From: Dryococelus australis
Lineage: Eukaryota; Arthropoda; Insecta; Phasmatodea; Phasmatidae
DNA: 64,000 bases
Assembly: GCA_029891345.1 (NCBI GenBank)
Contig: CM056994.1
Location: 225,858,991-225,922,990 of the forward strand
Direction of reading: 5' to 3'
The stretch's first letter is position 1; each line of letters starts with the position of its first letter. Positions 45,149 through 56,686 of this stretch are shown in pieces. The position numbers were made by a program, and so were the translations under genes. The notes under the pieces were generated by a model. It saw nothing but the letters and a program-made list of their open reading frames with translations, was not told the DNA's origin and did not search any database.

Positions 45149-45952
45149 CTGCAACCCAATAGAGATACAATATTATTTAACATTTGAAGGGAACTGCATC
45201 ACAGAACATAATAAAACATACTAAAGTAAAATCTGTGTATAACAAAATTGAAGGGACCAAATGTGTGTGTTATAGAGGCGTTCTTTATAGAGAGGTGATT
45301 TACAATGTATTCCTTTTTTCATCATGCAGACAATTTTAGTCTAACTGATGCTCAAATTTAATTGCATTGGTTCTTTTATTGTGATTATTATAAGAAAAGT
45401 ATTAAATTGCTTTTCTTTTGAACACTTATACAGCAAACCGTTATGGCAACTATTAATAAATTACTATTATCGTAGAAAAAAATATGGTGCTAATTTTGTT
45501 TGTAGCAACATTATGTAAACAAAAATATTTGAAAAATTCTTCAATTTAAAATAAATAATAAAAACTCTTATGATAAAAAAATACTTGTTACACATGAAGT
45601 GACAATACAGCTTTTACAGAACTTAAAATTAAATTATGGCTTTTGTAGATTTTATTTTTTCTCTGAAATATGTGACAAATAGAGGGGATTTTTACAGTTT
45701 TAAATAACATTTAGTAAAAATTTAGAAATATAAAACAAAAGTAAAAAATTATCAGACTTTCCAGTCTGTGTTTTAAAAAGGGTTAGTGCAGAAGGTATCA
45801 ATAAATTGTTGAAAAGAGTTGAAAATGTATTATATCATATACAGTTTTGATTGAACCAAAAACCAATTTTTTTATAGAGAGGTTTCTGTTATAAATAGGT
45901 TATATATCTCACACCCCCTACCCCCCCCCCTTCCCACCCTCCCTCTCCCCAT

Positions 45953-46057
45953 AGTGTGTGTGTGTCTGTGTGTGTGTGTATGCATGCGTGTGTGTGCGTG
46001 TGTGCGTGCATGTGTGTGTGTGCATGCATGCGTGCATGCGCGCGTGCATGTGTGTGT
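45953..46057. repeat. (TG)n/(TGCA)n microsatellite
   Basis: Preceded by a C-rich stretch (45915-45950). Causes a spurious Cys/Val-rich open frame. Confidence 0.9.
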
Positions 46058-46392
46058 TATTGTAATTATAGGCTATTTGCAATTAGTTGAGTACATTCAA
46101 AAGTCCTACTCAAAATCTGTTTTTCTGCCCATATTCTCTCCTTCCACTACATGTAAAAGTAATAGTTCTATGGAGTTGATATCTCTATTCATTTTTCGTT
46201 CAAGAGTTAACTGTGACTTCATAAACATCACTACGTTACAACAAAATGTCCCTAAAACAGAATCGCTCTGGACACACTGATATTTCTGAACTACACAGTT
46301 ATCTATTATAAGGAGTTTGATTTGTGGAGGGGGAAGAGGGGAAAAAGTAGGAAATTTTAGTGTACTGGACTTTGGATTTGTTTGGTAACAAT

Positions 46393-46444
46393 TAGTTTTC
46401 ACTATTTAAGTGGCTAGATAGTTTTCACTATTTAAGTGGCTAGA
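46393..46444 (+). repeat. Perfect 26-bp tandem duplication
   Basis: The 26-bp unit beginning TAGTTTTCACTATTTAAGTG occurs at 46393-46418 and 46419-46444 without a mismatch. A recent event. Confidence 0.95.
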
Positions 46445-46677
46445 GCCTGGCACAGAGTAGCCCTTAAACAACAATTTAGATTACGCAAACTAAATACATG
46501 TAGTCTTGGAGACACTTGTTTGGTTTTCTGGTAAATAGAGAATTTCAGAGTAGTTTTCCCTCAGTTTACTTTCAGTTTTCATTTTGGAGAGGTACTTTCC
46601 TAATGTTTTTGAAATAGAACCTTGAGAACATTTCCTTTCAAGGAAGTTCCGGGTTCCACTTATGGGAGGTTTTATTG

Positions 46678-48800
46678 TACTGATATGCTAATTCTTATAG
46701 CTACGTGCATAAAATAAACAGAAAGTAAATACATTAATTCAGTGTCCCAAAAATTAAACACACTTTTAATGCAACAAAAATACATGGAACTACATTTCTT
46801 ACATTGCTGCCCACTTTACTGCAAGCATGTCAATCAGTATACGCAGCTAGCTACAGGCAGAGATTTTTTTTCAGATGCAGACTTCAAAAGTGCTCAATTG
46901 ACTGCAAACAAGTTATAAGATAAATTCCCAGCTGCATCCTACATCCTACTACACCAGGGCTGTGTTTTGATGAATGATTATATAATCAAATGTATTAACA
47001 GACTTAATAGCCAAATTATACTTTTTTTTTCATGCCATTAAACAGATACTCATTTACAAACAAAAAACTGGAGTCATAGATCCGTATGCAATATGGATGC
47101 CAGCGTTGTACAATAAACACCAAGTGGTAACCATTTGAACTACACTACAATCCAGATCTGTCAACTTCGAGCAGTTGGTAACATGCGTACAAAAAAAAAA
47201 CTTTTAGTTCTTTGGCAAAACGAACAAAAATTTACAAGATTCAATTTTTACAATAATTTTTTTATTCCACAATATTGCAAATTGTTACTTACTCAAAAAT
47301 GCTATGTTTTATGTCTGCCAATAGGAGTAAAACATTTGCCTTCATGCAGTGAGAAAAGAAATAGTAATTAATCAGGCGAACATGTATTGCAAGTTCCGCT
47401 TAAATAAAAAGTTCAGGATTTGTATCCGCACGTGCAACATCGTGCATGTCGAGTATTGATTTCTAGTCGACTAGTTCTGATATACGTTGTACATAACCTA
47501 AAAACCATATGATTATAAAAAAATACACATCGCAAGAATGCAGCTACTACTAATATTTATTCAGATTATTTTATGAATTTTCTGCCATTTACACAATACA
47601 TAATTCTGGAAAAATGCAGTATTTACTATTCGGAATGTGCATTCATTCTCCCCAGTTGTGTTCCTTTGTCGCAGTGACATTTTAAAATTACAAAAGGTGA
47701 GGAATGTTTACACAGTACAAGGAAAAAATCACTCTATTTTCCACTTTTTGATGCATAACATATCTATAAATTATGAATATGTTTCCAAGAAAAATTGCTG
47801 TGTTATGTTTATAATCTGCCAACGTGATAAGGTTAGGATTGCACCACGTGATTTTGAAGTCGACACGTTTGCAATTCGTGGAAAGTAGATACTAATAATT
47901 CCACAAAGTATCACTATGGATAAAAAATTGTACTACCACAATGGCCCAATAAGTATTATGTTACTGTACAAAACAGTAAGCCTAGTGAAGTGTAAACAAT
48001 AGGAACTTTAGGGACTTCAAAAGCAGGTCTTAGGACTACTTGTATTTTAAGGTCTTATGCTCCAGTTTAAAATAAAAATATTTGGTGAATTCAATTTTGA
48101 TTTGATTTGGAGCACTACTGCGCCACCCTGAGACACACAAACTATACATACGTGATCATAAATATTTTAGCAACATACAATTCGCAAGACCGAAGGTGAC
48201 CAATGCAAGGAGTGGATCTCGTGCTTGTACATGGTTTGTGAACAAGGTTAAACATAAAGGCCGAGACTGAAAGTCATTCTTAAAATATTCATAAGTTAAC
48301 CACCGGCCATCGTTAAAAAAAACTACTAAAACTATGTGCACAGTTGCGAAGTTCAAAGGGACAATAATAAAATATTACATAAGCTGATTTTGATTTTAAA
48401 CAAAGTAGTGAGTATTCAATGTAATATCTGTGATGGGAAGCATTTTTAACAAATTAACAAAAAACACAACAGGACTAACAATATATAATAAGATCTAAAT
48501 TTGCTTTTTTTTTTTTTTTTTTTTTTTTAATGGGAGGTTCATGCACCTCGTGGTTAAAATACATAAACAATACAATTACACAACCAAGAAATTTACGTAA
48601 CCAAAAATATTATTTCACATATCAAAAAATTTCTATGATGGCTGTTACGGTCGTTGGGTAGATGATACCCCAACTCTTATGATGTTATAAGTTTTTCGTG
48701 ATAGAGAATTTTGCAGTCCAAAAATAATTTACAGCATCCAGAATTTTCTGGTTAAATAAGTGCTGCCGCGAGCCTGCTCCACTGCCATGAATTTGAAGTC
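46678..48800. other. AT-rich interval, no recognised gene; T-tract 48505-48528
   Basis: The open frames at 47135, 47637 (plus) and 48156 (minus) have no family pattern. 24 T at 48505-48528 could be a reversed poly(A) tail of a retroposed sequence, but no source is evident. Confidence 0.5.
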
Positions 48801-48807
48801 CGATCAG

Positions 48808-48895
48808 CTAAATGGCAGTTCTTGCAACACGCAGAGACTGCTCGAAGTCAGCTGAGACAACATGGCTGGAAAGTTGGTCTAGAATTTGGACCAAA
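48808..48895 (-). CDS. Candidate terminal coding exon, unrecognised
   Basis: TTTTAATTTGCAG is followed on the minus strand by an 88-bp open frame ending in TAG. It encodes LVQILDQLSSHVVSADFEQS and then LRVARTAI. The acceptor, the amphipathic host-like composition and the precise stop suggest the last exon of a host gene on the minus strand. It is too short to name and no upstream exon was found. Confidence 0.3.
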
Positions 48896-48899
48896 CTGC

Positions 48900-49500
48900 A
48901 AATTAAAATATAACCAACAGGTTATAATTACAAGCATAAAATCACATGAAAACATTGCCCGTTAAATAAAGAATTACATTAAATTTACCAATAGCGGTAT
49001 TAGATGATTTGTCACCACATCAATAAAAATTTCTCAGCGGCGCTTAGAAAATTTGAAATTGTCCACATTCTGATAATATTGTAAAGAGAAAAATATTGCA
49101 TCAGCACCATGGAGCAACAAACACAGAGTAGTGGTTCGACAGAGTAACCGTTACTCGTGGTCACAATATTACAAGTAGATTGGCCAGTGATTTTAATATT
49201 TATACATTTTAGTTTTGGTTCATGATATTTTATGTTGCAGACCTAACAGTAGATAATAATTACACATCAAAATAAATAATGTATTATATCACAAGTGCTG
49301 CTATCTTAACAGACTCATGAGTTGAATACAAACCATGAGAAATTAAAAGCACACATTTTAAATGCATCTATCTGGCATTGACAACCAGCAGTGATTTCTA
49401 CCAAAAAAAAAATTAAATGAACATTTTATATAAAACAGTAAATAACATAAGTAAACTCATTACTCTTTAAGAATTAATACAAGTTATAAAAAAAGAAATA
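48900..49500. other. Probable 3' LTR region of the reversed Gypsy element
   Basis: Lies beyond the polypurine tract at 49703-49713 in the minus direction. The LTR would start TGTGTGCTATTC at 49702. Its far end could not be fixed because no second LTR copy was found near 56.3-57 kb. Confidence 0.3.
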
Positions 49501-49702
49501 CTAAATACCATTTATTTTATACACATTTCGGATTTAAGTTTGAGCATAAAAAAAATAGTTTGGCAGTAGATAATTAACCACAAAAAAATTAAGGACAGTA
49601 AGACTTTACCAACAAAAAAAATTTTACCCAAATAAGGGCAAAGACAAAAGACCACAGAAAAAGCACAAGCAAAATGCATACGGTGCCACAGAATAGCACA
49701 CA

Positions 49703-49713
49703 CTCCTCCCCTC
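49703..49713 (-). promoter_or_regulatory. Polypurine tract of the reversed Gypsy element
   Basis: Minus-strand GAGGGGAGGAG directly followed by TG, about 135 bp after the end of the env frame. Confidence 0.5.
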
Positions 49714-49844
49714 AAACCAGACCATGGCTGGTCAATGGTCAGGAAAATTATTCCAAAATATATTAGATCATATACTGACATAATAATCTGAGTTACCCAA
49801 AAAAAATTACAAGTAACCCATTACAAAACTTCCAAAATTATCTC

Positions 49845-51640
49845 CTAGTATCTTGTGGAGCAGGAGGTAGAGTAACCATAAGGGTTCCTTCTGGTAGAGT
49901 AGGTGGAGATGATTGTGGTATGGAACGATTGGGAAGAAACCGAAATGTAAGCAATAACCAAAAACAAAAGACTAGGCAAAGGGCAATAATGCTGCTGCAA
50001 AACCACAATGACTACTATGCTAAAGTCAGGAGTAATTGGTGGGGTATGAACTAAATGGAAAAGGTGAATCATATCAATGAAGTTGATACCATGTGGTTGG
50101 GATGTCAACATGGCATCAAGTTCCTTAACAAAGAAGCCATTCAAGGTGAAGTTGGAAAATTTAGAAAAGAGAAGAGATGTAAGGTTAGATGCAAGTTTTG
50201 GAACATGAATAATGTAAGATATGGTTAATGTGCATGGCTGAACTATCAGAACCATACGTTTTGAAGTAAGGACTTACTATGTCACAATGAGTAGCATTGC
50301 CTATACATCCGCTCCCATTCAGAGAAAGTATGAGTAGCATCAGTAGTAGATCTACAGAGAAGGGCGATTTATAATGGGAATTTAGTGGCAAATAACCAAA
50401 AGGAAGGGGTTTTTGGAAAAAAAAAAAAAGTGGAGTTTAAGGTTAACAATAGATTTGTCACAGAAATCCAGACAGGGTTTGCCAGGGAAAAGGTGAATTG
50501 GCAGCTATCAACATGACTGTAAAAAATGGGAAATGAGGATATAGGATGATCCCATGATTTTAACACTGAGCTAAAGCATTATGATTTAGTGAAGCAAACA
50601 AGTTTCTGTCTGGGCTAACAACAAGGAATTCATTCACAGCTAACAACAAATCCTGGTTCAAATTTTCAACATGAAAGTGCAAGGGGAAAACTTGGTATCT
50701 TTCAAAGAGGCTATCGTTATTGGCTAATGGAACATCCACAGTAACATTTAAAGATGTATTATAAATTACATGTTGCACTAAACTATGCCCATAAAACATA
50801 TACAAATTATCAGGAGTTATAGGAGCTATCATGTACAGGAGTAAAGCAATTAGGTTTTCGACCTTATTCAAAATGTTAATAAAAAAAGTAGAGCTCAAAG
50901 TACAGTGAACAGTGGTTTCTATTGCATGTTTCACATCAAAAATTTCCAACTAGTATTGGACACAGCTTCAGTAACACGGAGTAGAATTGTATTTAAGGTC
51001 AACACAAAAACTAACTAATAAAATTCGGTCACACACTTCATGTAAAGTTTTGTTCATGGATTCATAGAAATTATTGTTCAAAGTAGTGGGTTGCCAATAC
51101 TTGAATGCTCTTGGTGTTATTCAAAATTAAATTTTCCAAATTATGCAGTAGAATTATGGGACTATCTAAATTGACAGAAATTTCACCTTGATTGTTGGTG
51201 AGAGAATTTAGTCACTTTTTCAACAAGGTCAAGGGTGCAAAACATAGTTTTCAAAATTTTTCCTCCAAAATCAAAAATGCCACATATTTTTAGGAACCAA
51301 AAAGCATGAGAGAGGTTAAGGCAGAAATTTCAGACTTGAATGCCATGAAATTTTCTTTCAATTGAGCTACTACAAACTTAAAATTCTGATCACAACTATA
51401 ATTCTGACTCAAGTCCCACGTTTACTTTTCATGTAAGACAATAGTAGTATGAAGCATTTCCTCTAGTTCAACAAATTCCATTTCAAGTTCCAGAAGATTC
51501 AAATCCAATACGATGGAGCAGTAGATATTAGTGAATACAACATTGTCTTCCTTTTTTAATACTGTACCAGAATGGAGTGTTTCTACCATTACAAATGACT
51601 CAAGACAGGCAGTAGGCAGTAAGGAACACAATCATATACC
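49845..51640 (-). pseudogene. Env-like gene of an insect-retrovirus-type Gypsy element, broken
   Basis: Minus-strand frames in order: 51631-51422, 50949-50560, 50566-50369, 50391-50185, 50255-49845. The 50949 frame has the late ectodomain look of errantivirus/Gypsy envelope proteins: a VPLANNDSLFERYQVFPL segment, a FLVVSPDRN segment and a spaced Cys. The next frames add further Cys residues (GSGCIGNATHC), and a hydrophobic segment near 49960-50040 could be the membrane anchor. Function of the family: membrane fusion. It lies 3' of pol in the same orientation. Many stops and shifts; not functional. Confidence 0.55.
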
Positions 51641-52299
51641 ATAACATGATTCAAAGCAGCAAACAACAATGGAGAAAATCAGAACAGGTTCACACAAGAA
51701 CTGAAAATGCACTAAAACAGTAAATAGGAGAAATACCAACAACAGAGGATTCAACTCAATATCTAAATTCCAAAAATATACAACAAATTGAAATATTAAA
51801 TAACTTATACAAATTATAAGTCAACCCAATTAAATTCACCAGATTCCTGTTACAACCATAGCTCTACAAACTTATAAACCAATGACAAACACACAATTTG
51901 AATGAACTCTTAAACCTAAGGACCATGTTTTCTTTTTCAGGACTACCCTAAATAGGCTACAATGCTGTCGAAGCACTAGATAATAGTTTCATTCCAGTTC
52001 TTTATTATCATGTATAGTTCTTGCGCAGAATGCCTTCGTCTGCACTTAAATCTCGAGAGCTTACATTTTATCTAACTTAGAAGTTAGGGAAGCATCACCT
52101 TGATTTCTTATTATGTATCAGTAAATTCATATTAACTGAATATTATCTGCAAGAGTAATTTTAATGTAACTTGTGTAACCCTTTGAAACACTTTTGTGTT
52201 AGTAACGTGAAACTCTGCATTAATTTCAATAATTAACTGCCACAAAGGAAAACCTGGTATCTGACAATAAAACATCTAAGATAGCGAACTTACATGTTA

Positions 52300-52822
52300 A
52301 GAGGCAAACCAAGATTTGCCAACAGTTGGATATTCGGCTGCACCCAAATCACTAGCAACTCCAACCTAAAAGGTACAACAAGACTGGGTACGCAGTTTGA
52401 CTCCCAACTTGCAAAGACCACAGGAGAACTAGTAGTGCTCAGGACTGACTGACATCTTGTGGATAACTTACCCAATACCCAAGACCCAGTTGTTTGGAGC
52501 ACCCTTAATTCAGTCCCAGCTTGCAAAGGCTGGATGCTGGGAACAAAGAGTGTAATCACTGAGCTCTGGAAGTACACGCTTACGACCACCTAAAAAATAC
52601 CAGTTTCTCCTCTTACTCATACTCGTTATGAGAACAGACCATGTTGGGTGTTAGACTGTTCTTCCAGCTTGAAAAAGCCAGAGTAGAACTCACAGCACTC
52701 CGAGTAGACCAGTCTCTAGCAGATATAGCTCCCAGGACACCAGTTATTACTACTACCCACCATTAAAGTTCCAGCTAGCGAAAGCCGGACTTTGGAACAC
52801 CGGGTAATACACTGTGTTCTGG
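52300..52822. repeat. Tandem duplication, period about 255-263 bp
   Basis: The motif CCAGCTTGCAAAGGCTGG (52517) has relatives at 52402, 52665 (CCAGCTTGAAAAAGCCAG) and 52772 (CCAGCTAGCGAAAGCCGG). Collinear pairs are ACTTGCAAAGACC..GAGAACTAGTAG with GCTTGAAAAAGCC..GTAGAACTCACAG, and GTGTAATCACTGAGCTCTGG with GGGTAATACACTGTGTTCTGG. Confidence 0.65.
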
Positions 52823-52884
52823 AAGTCACCCCTAAGGCAGCGTTCTTGAGATTTTATCTCAGCAGTTTGTTTTACCGAGTTTAA

Positions 52885-53460
52885 ATGCCTTATGCAGAGA
52901 AAATCAGATTAAGCAAACAGAGTTAAAAAGCCCTACGGGCAGCCATCAGGGAACTACTTACCTTAAAATCAGTGGAAACCGCCCTAGATAACAGTGACAC
53001 TTCACAACCCAAGCAAGCTTTGGTACCTTTATTTGGCCCACACATGTGTCGCTCCTAGAGCACATCCCACCATTGAGACCATACAACAAGATGGAGAGGT
53101 TATCTTAGGACTCAACTGGCCTTAGGAGATTTGATTTACCAGAGCGCCAATCACCAGTTAGTGTCATAGAACCGACCCATCTTTCCTCAAACCATTAAAC
53201 CTGCAGTTATGCCTCAGCATACTTGCAGTGTGTACATATCCACCGGGAAGATCATCCACCTTCAACACCAGAATCAGGAATGCTGAAGGGTTAACTCTAT
53301 TACTCCAGACTTTGTACCAACATGTCAACCAACTAGACCTACCCTCTATAAAAGTCGGGAACCTCAGGAACTTAAGGTCCCCACCTAGTCCCCCCCCCAA
53401 ACCCCCATGTTCCCCTGAATCTGGCTTCGCGGTATTTGGCATCCCTAAAGGTAAACAGAA
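52885..53460 (+). pseudogene. LTR-unit ORF, third family
   Basis: ATGCCTTATGCAGAGAAAAT gives MPYAEKIRLSKQS, a stop, then KALRAAIRELLTLKS. This lines up with MPYTKKGG...LLKELV of the 19-kb copy. Later segments include DGEVILGLNWP, equivalent to EGDALLGLDPY, and TRPTLYKSRELQEL, equivalent to KRPTLYNGKAPKRS. Segment order is conserved while the DNA is not, as in the 40-kb copy. Broken by stops. Confidence 0.48.
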
Positions 53461-53679
53461 CTAATGTCTCCTACAGAGAGACCTTTCAAATGAAGTTTAA
53501 CCTGGGGTTTAACCCAAAACATTAACATTCTCCAAAGTGGGAGAACCTCCGACCCAACCTGGAAAATTTAATGAGCAATTATTTCTTTGTATTTTGTAAC
53601 ATCCTATATTCAAGCGCTCCAAAGTGAGTTTTACTGAAGGAGAGTTAACAAAAGGAAAAATAAGCAGAATTTCTTCCCT

Positions 53680-53960
53680 AGAGATGCGTCAGTGAAGAGT
53701 GGAAGTACGCAAAAACTATACTGCATAAATGAGCTAGCACAACATGTTTCCTGTTGTTTGTTTTACAATACAGAACATCCTTGGTCAGTGAATAAGGCTT
53801 TTGTTCAACTCCACACTTAAGATTTTGGATAGTAGTGGTTAACTCTGGGTCTTCATTCTGATTATCCTGAATATTTTTTTATGCTAGGGGAAAGTCAGTC
53901 AAAGCATTGCAATGGGGTAAGTTTTCAGGTGTTACAGAATAACTAGAACCCTCAAACATT
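53680..53960 (-). pseudogene. Integrase N-terminal start of the reversed Gypsy element
   Basis: The minus strand reads a NEDPELTTTIQNLKCGV segment, YSLTKDVLYCK, then HVVLAHL and FAYFHSSLTHL. This is the pre-zinc-finger and first-His region of Gypsy integrases. The frame then ends at the inserted LTR-like unit. The catalytic DDE core is not found, so integrase is lost. Confidence 0.55.
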
Positions 53961-54560
53961 CTTGATAGAATATCGTCTAAAACATTTTGGGTACCTTTGA
54001 TATGCTGAGCTTGAATTTTAAGGAAGAAATACACATGACCCAAAGGCCAATTTTTTCTAGTTGTCTCGGGGTGCCAAAAGCTAAGACAACACCTGATTAT
54101 CTGTTCCTAAGAGGAATTCAGAATGTTGGAGGTACTAGCGAAACTTTTCAATGCCAAAAACCACAGCTAAGCCCTGTACTTTGTAGATCGTAGATGATGT
54201 TCGCTCTTGAGGAGTCAACGTGTGAGACACAAATGCTACGGGCTGTCCAGCACCGTCGACTTCTTAAGCGAGAACTATCCCCACAGCTACACTAAGAGGC
54301 ATCAGTTTGTATAATGAAAGGTTTTGAGAAGTCCGCTATGTGGAGTACAGGAGGATTTATATCATCTTCTTTTAATATTTCAAAAGTCTTTTGTTGTTCT
54401 GCACCCCTCTCAAATTTCATAAACTTTTTACACAACTTAAGGGTGCAGCCTTTTCAGCGAGATGTGGTACAAATTTTTCAAAAAACTGAACCATTCCTAT
54501 TAAGAACTTAGCATTTTGTGGTGGTGGAAAATTTCTAAAAGCCTATGTTCTCTCTGAATC
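53960..54560 (-). pseudogene. RNase H domain of the reversed Gypsy element
   Basis: The minus strand shows IIQTDAS (the first catalytic Asp in the TDAS motif of Gypsy RNase H), then after a shift GQPVAFVSHTLTPQE and VQGLAVVFGIEKF. Next come a FLLGTDNQVLS segment and QHIKGTQNVLDDILSRM, like the H-KG--N--AD-LSR end of the domain. Frames change at least four times. Confidence 0.6.
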
Positions 54561-55340
54561 TATAGCAACACCTTGTGAATTAATTTTATGTCCGAGAAAC
54601 AATAGTTCCTGAACTGTGAATTTTGACTTTTGCAGGATTGACAGCGAGGCCAGCTTTTTCTAACCGGATAAGAGCCTCTTTACGGTGACTGAAATGTTGA
54701 TCAAAGTCCTCGGAGTACGCAACTAAATTGTCTAAATAATTACACACATATTTGAAATTATGTCATGGAATATGCTACACAAAAGTCTGCTAAGGACTTG
54801 GGCACCAGTGGCAAGGCCAAAAGGGACACGGGTGAATTGGTAAAGGTTCCAAGGAACACAGAAAATAGTGGTGGGTTTTGAATCTTTTGCCAAAGGCCGC
54901 ATTGAGGTCAATGCTTGTGAAAAATTTTGACTTATTAAACCAATTAAAGGCAGAATGGAGGTCAGGCAACGGTACAGAATTGATTTCAATTTTTTGATTA
55001 AGCTTCCAATAGTCAACTACAATCTTTGTTTTCCATTAGGCTTTGGAACCAAAAATGCCGGACCAGCATATTGAGGCATGGATAATAACACCTTTGTTAA
55101 TGAGATCCTCTACTAGAGTCTCAAAAGCTCTATTTGTGGAGACGCTAATCGATAGGGATGACTCTTCATTGGTTCTTTATCTAATGATTTTTCTTTACTT
55201 AATAATTTGATCTCATACTCAAACAACTTGGTTAATCCCAGTTCTGAGGTAAGCACACTAGAAAAATGACTATAAAGGTCCTGAATAGCTGCATGCTCCT
55301 TTTCATTTAGATGACCTAACGGACTTGCAGATGGGCCTGG
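54560..55340 (-). pseudogene. Reverse transcriptase of the reversed Gypsy element
   Basis: The 94-codon frame (55016-54732) and its neighbours contain LPDLHSAFNWFNKSKFFTSI, PFGLATGAQVLSRLL and, in the next frame, VCNYLDNLVAYSEDF with HRKEALIRLEKAGLAVN. This is the order of Ty3/Gypsy RT motifs (L.D....G....FS..D, PFGL..A...F, YLDD, L..AGL..N). The catalytic box reads YLDN instead of YLDD. Frameshifts prevent any product. Confidence 0.72.
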
Positions 55341-55354
55341 ATTTAACTCAGCAC

Positions 55355-55760
55355 TTATGTCAGGAATAACTTAGTTTCAATCACAAAAATTATCTTGTCA
55401 GGAGCAAATATTAAAAAAAAAAAAAAAAAAACATTATTACCATGGATATCAAGAATAAGACCAGACTTTCCTATTAAGTCAGCACCTAATATAAAATTTT
55501 TACTTAAATTTTCTGCTACTAGGCACTTAACTGCACAAGTGAAATTAGAAATACGTAATTTGACAGTTGCACTGCACAAAATGGTAAGGGATCATTAGAT
55601 GCAGTAACACCTAAAGTGATTAATCTCAACAGATTTTATCAGGTTCAAATTTTGGAGTTGTTTGAATAATTTGCCAGAAATAATGGTCCACGCTGAACCA
55701 GAGTCAACACGTGCGTTAACCTGAAGAGAGCCCAAGGCAACTTCAATTCATGAGGTACTA
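55355..55760 (-). pseudogene. Retropepsin of the reversed Gypsy element
   Basis: The minus strand near 55700 reads LQVNARVDSGSAWTIISG, with an intact DSG active-site triad. The frame 55579-55355 continues TVKLRISNFTCAVKCLVAEN and ILGADLIGKSGLILDI, equivalent to the conserved ILG.DL segment. An A/T-tract (about 55412-55431) interrupts the end. It sits between the zinc knuckle and RT, as expected. Confidence 0.65.
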
Positions 55761-55979
55761 GCCGTTTGGCACCCTACAAGATAGGGAAAGTGCACACCAC
55801 ACACACTAGCTTCAGTCTTAGGTTCTTTAGGCTTAACAGACCCAAACAGATGTTGGAATAGATGACAATGATTAACAGCTTGTAAAATGTGAGCATTTAC
55901 CTGGGAGTTGGCTAGTTTACCCTTACCGAGAGAATTGGCACACACTTTCCGGTCTCGTCCATATTGTTTTTTTTTTTTT

Positions 55980-56260
55980 ACCATGTAACAATTAGGAGCA
56001 TATACCCTACCTTATTACAGTAGTGGCAAGTTGGATGCCTAGGTTGTTGGCTGCCTGCTCAGAATGGGCTTGATCTTTCAAAACAGTTGAAGATTCACTA
56101 TTTGACTAAGATTGTCCAAATGAAAAGACTTTAAGTATAACATTTCCCTCTTTTGATCTACGTAGCGAATGTTCTATGAGTGAATGCACATTCTGTCAAG
56201 CTCAGCAAAACTGGTGGGTTTAGAGTGGAACACAAGTTGCCGTTAGCTGATGGTTTGTCA
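55980..56260 (-). pseudogene. Gag C-terminal end with CCHC zinc knuckle
   Basis: The minus strand reads KPTSFAELDRMCIHS (gag spacer), then CHYCNKVGY and, after a one-base shift, APNCYMVKKKKQYGR. This is a C-x2-C-x4-(H to Y)-x4-C nucleocapsid knuckle with a basic tail. Upstream capsid is not readable between 56260 and 56690. Confidence 0.5.
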
Positions 56261-56686
56261 CGATACTCCCATTTCACGCCCACTGTTACATTACATCTAT
56301 TCTTCCCCTGCACTGCACTTTACCTTCACTAGTGCTGAAGACAGCTGTTAAGCACCGCTACCATCAACAAATACAAGCTTTTATATTTCAGAAATATTCA
56401 TAATATTTAAATATACCTTTGTCTTATTAAGATTCTAAGAGCAAGTGTAAGAACCTTTAAAAGCACATATTCAATGCTGTTAGTGCCAAATTGCATTCAG
56501 TAAACATAGAGTTTGGGCAATTTAATTGTTATTTAAAACAAGTTGAAGAGAAACAGAAATATCTGACCATTATGTAAGTCTCTCAAGTCCATCAGCCACT
56601 TAAAGTATACAAATTTGATGAGGGGAGGGTAAAAAAGGACACACTGAGGTTTGACGAGACTAAGGATGGAGAACTAAATTCCTGTA
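56260..56686. other. No readable frame
   Basis: Expected position of the capsid and 5' LTR of the reversed Gypsy element, but neither a capsid motif nor a second copy of the LTR start was found. Confidence 0.45.

Larger units (their letters stand above)
45224..46677. mobile_element. TIR element of pogo/Tigger style, ends uncertain
   Basis: The left end GTAAAATCTGTGTATAAC..AATTGAAGGGACC and words such as GTTATAGAGGCG and TATAGAGAGG are typical of Tigger-type ends (CAGTAAAACCTCTATAA). Two candidate right ends exist: 45888 (reverse CAGAAACCTCTCTATAA) and 46677 (reverse CAATAAAACCTCCCATAAG, TA-flanked). Both may be real if one element sits in another. No transposase frame. Confidence 0.42.
52250..53640 (+). 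mobile_element. LTR-like unit inserted in the integrase region
   Basis: Plus-strand unit between the integrase start (53680) and env (51640) of the reversed Gypsy element. It contains a 255-263-bp tandem duplication and an LTR-type ORF from 52885. Its ends are approximate. It probably represents a solo LTR-like insertion of a third family. Confidence 0.42.

Noticed and set aside
47799-47888. DKVRIAPRDFEVDTFAIRG-like end of a plus frame as a host exon
   Set aside because: It looks protein-like, but no acceptor or donor fits and no family was recognised.
53340-53355. TATA box CTATAAAAG
   Set aside because: Within this unit the word falls inside the RPTLYKS coding segment, downstream of the ORF start. 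The corresponding position in related copies encodes the same protein motif, so it is not treated as a promoter.
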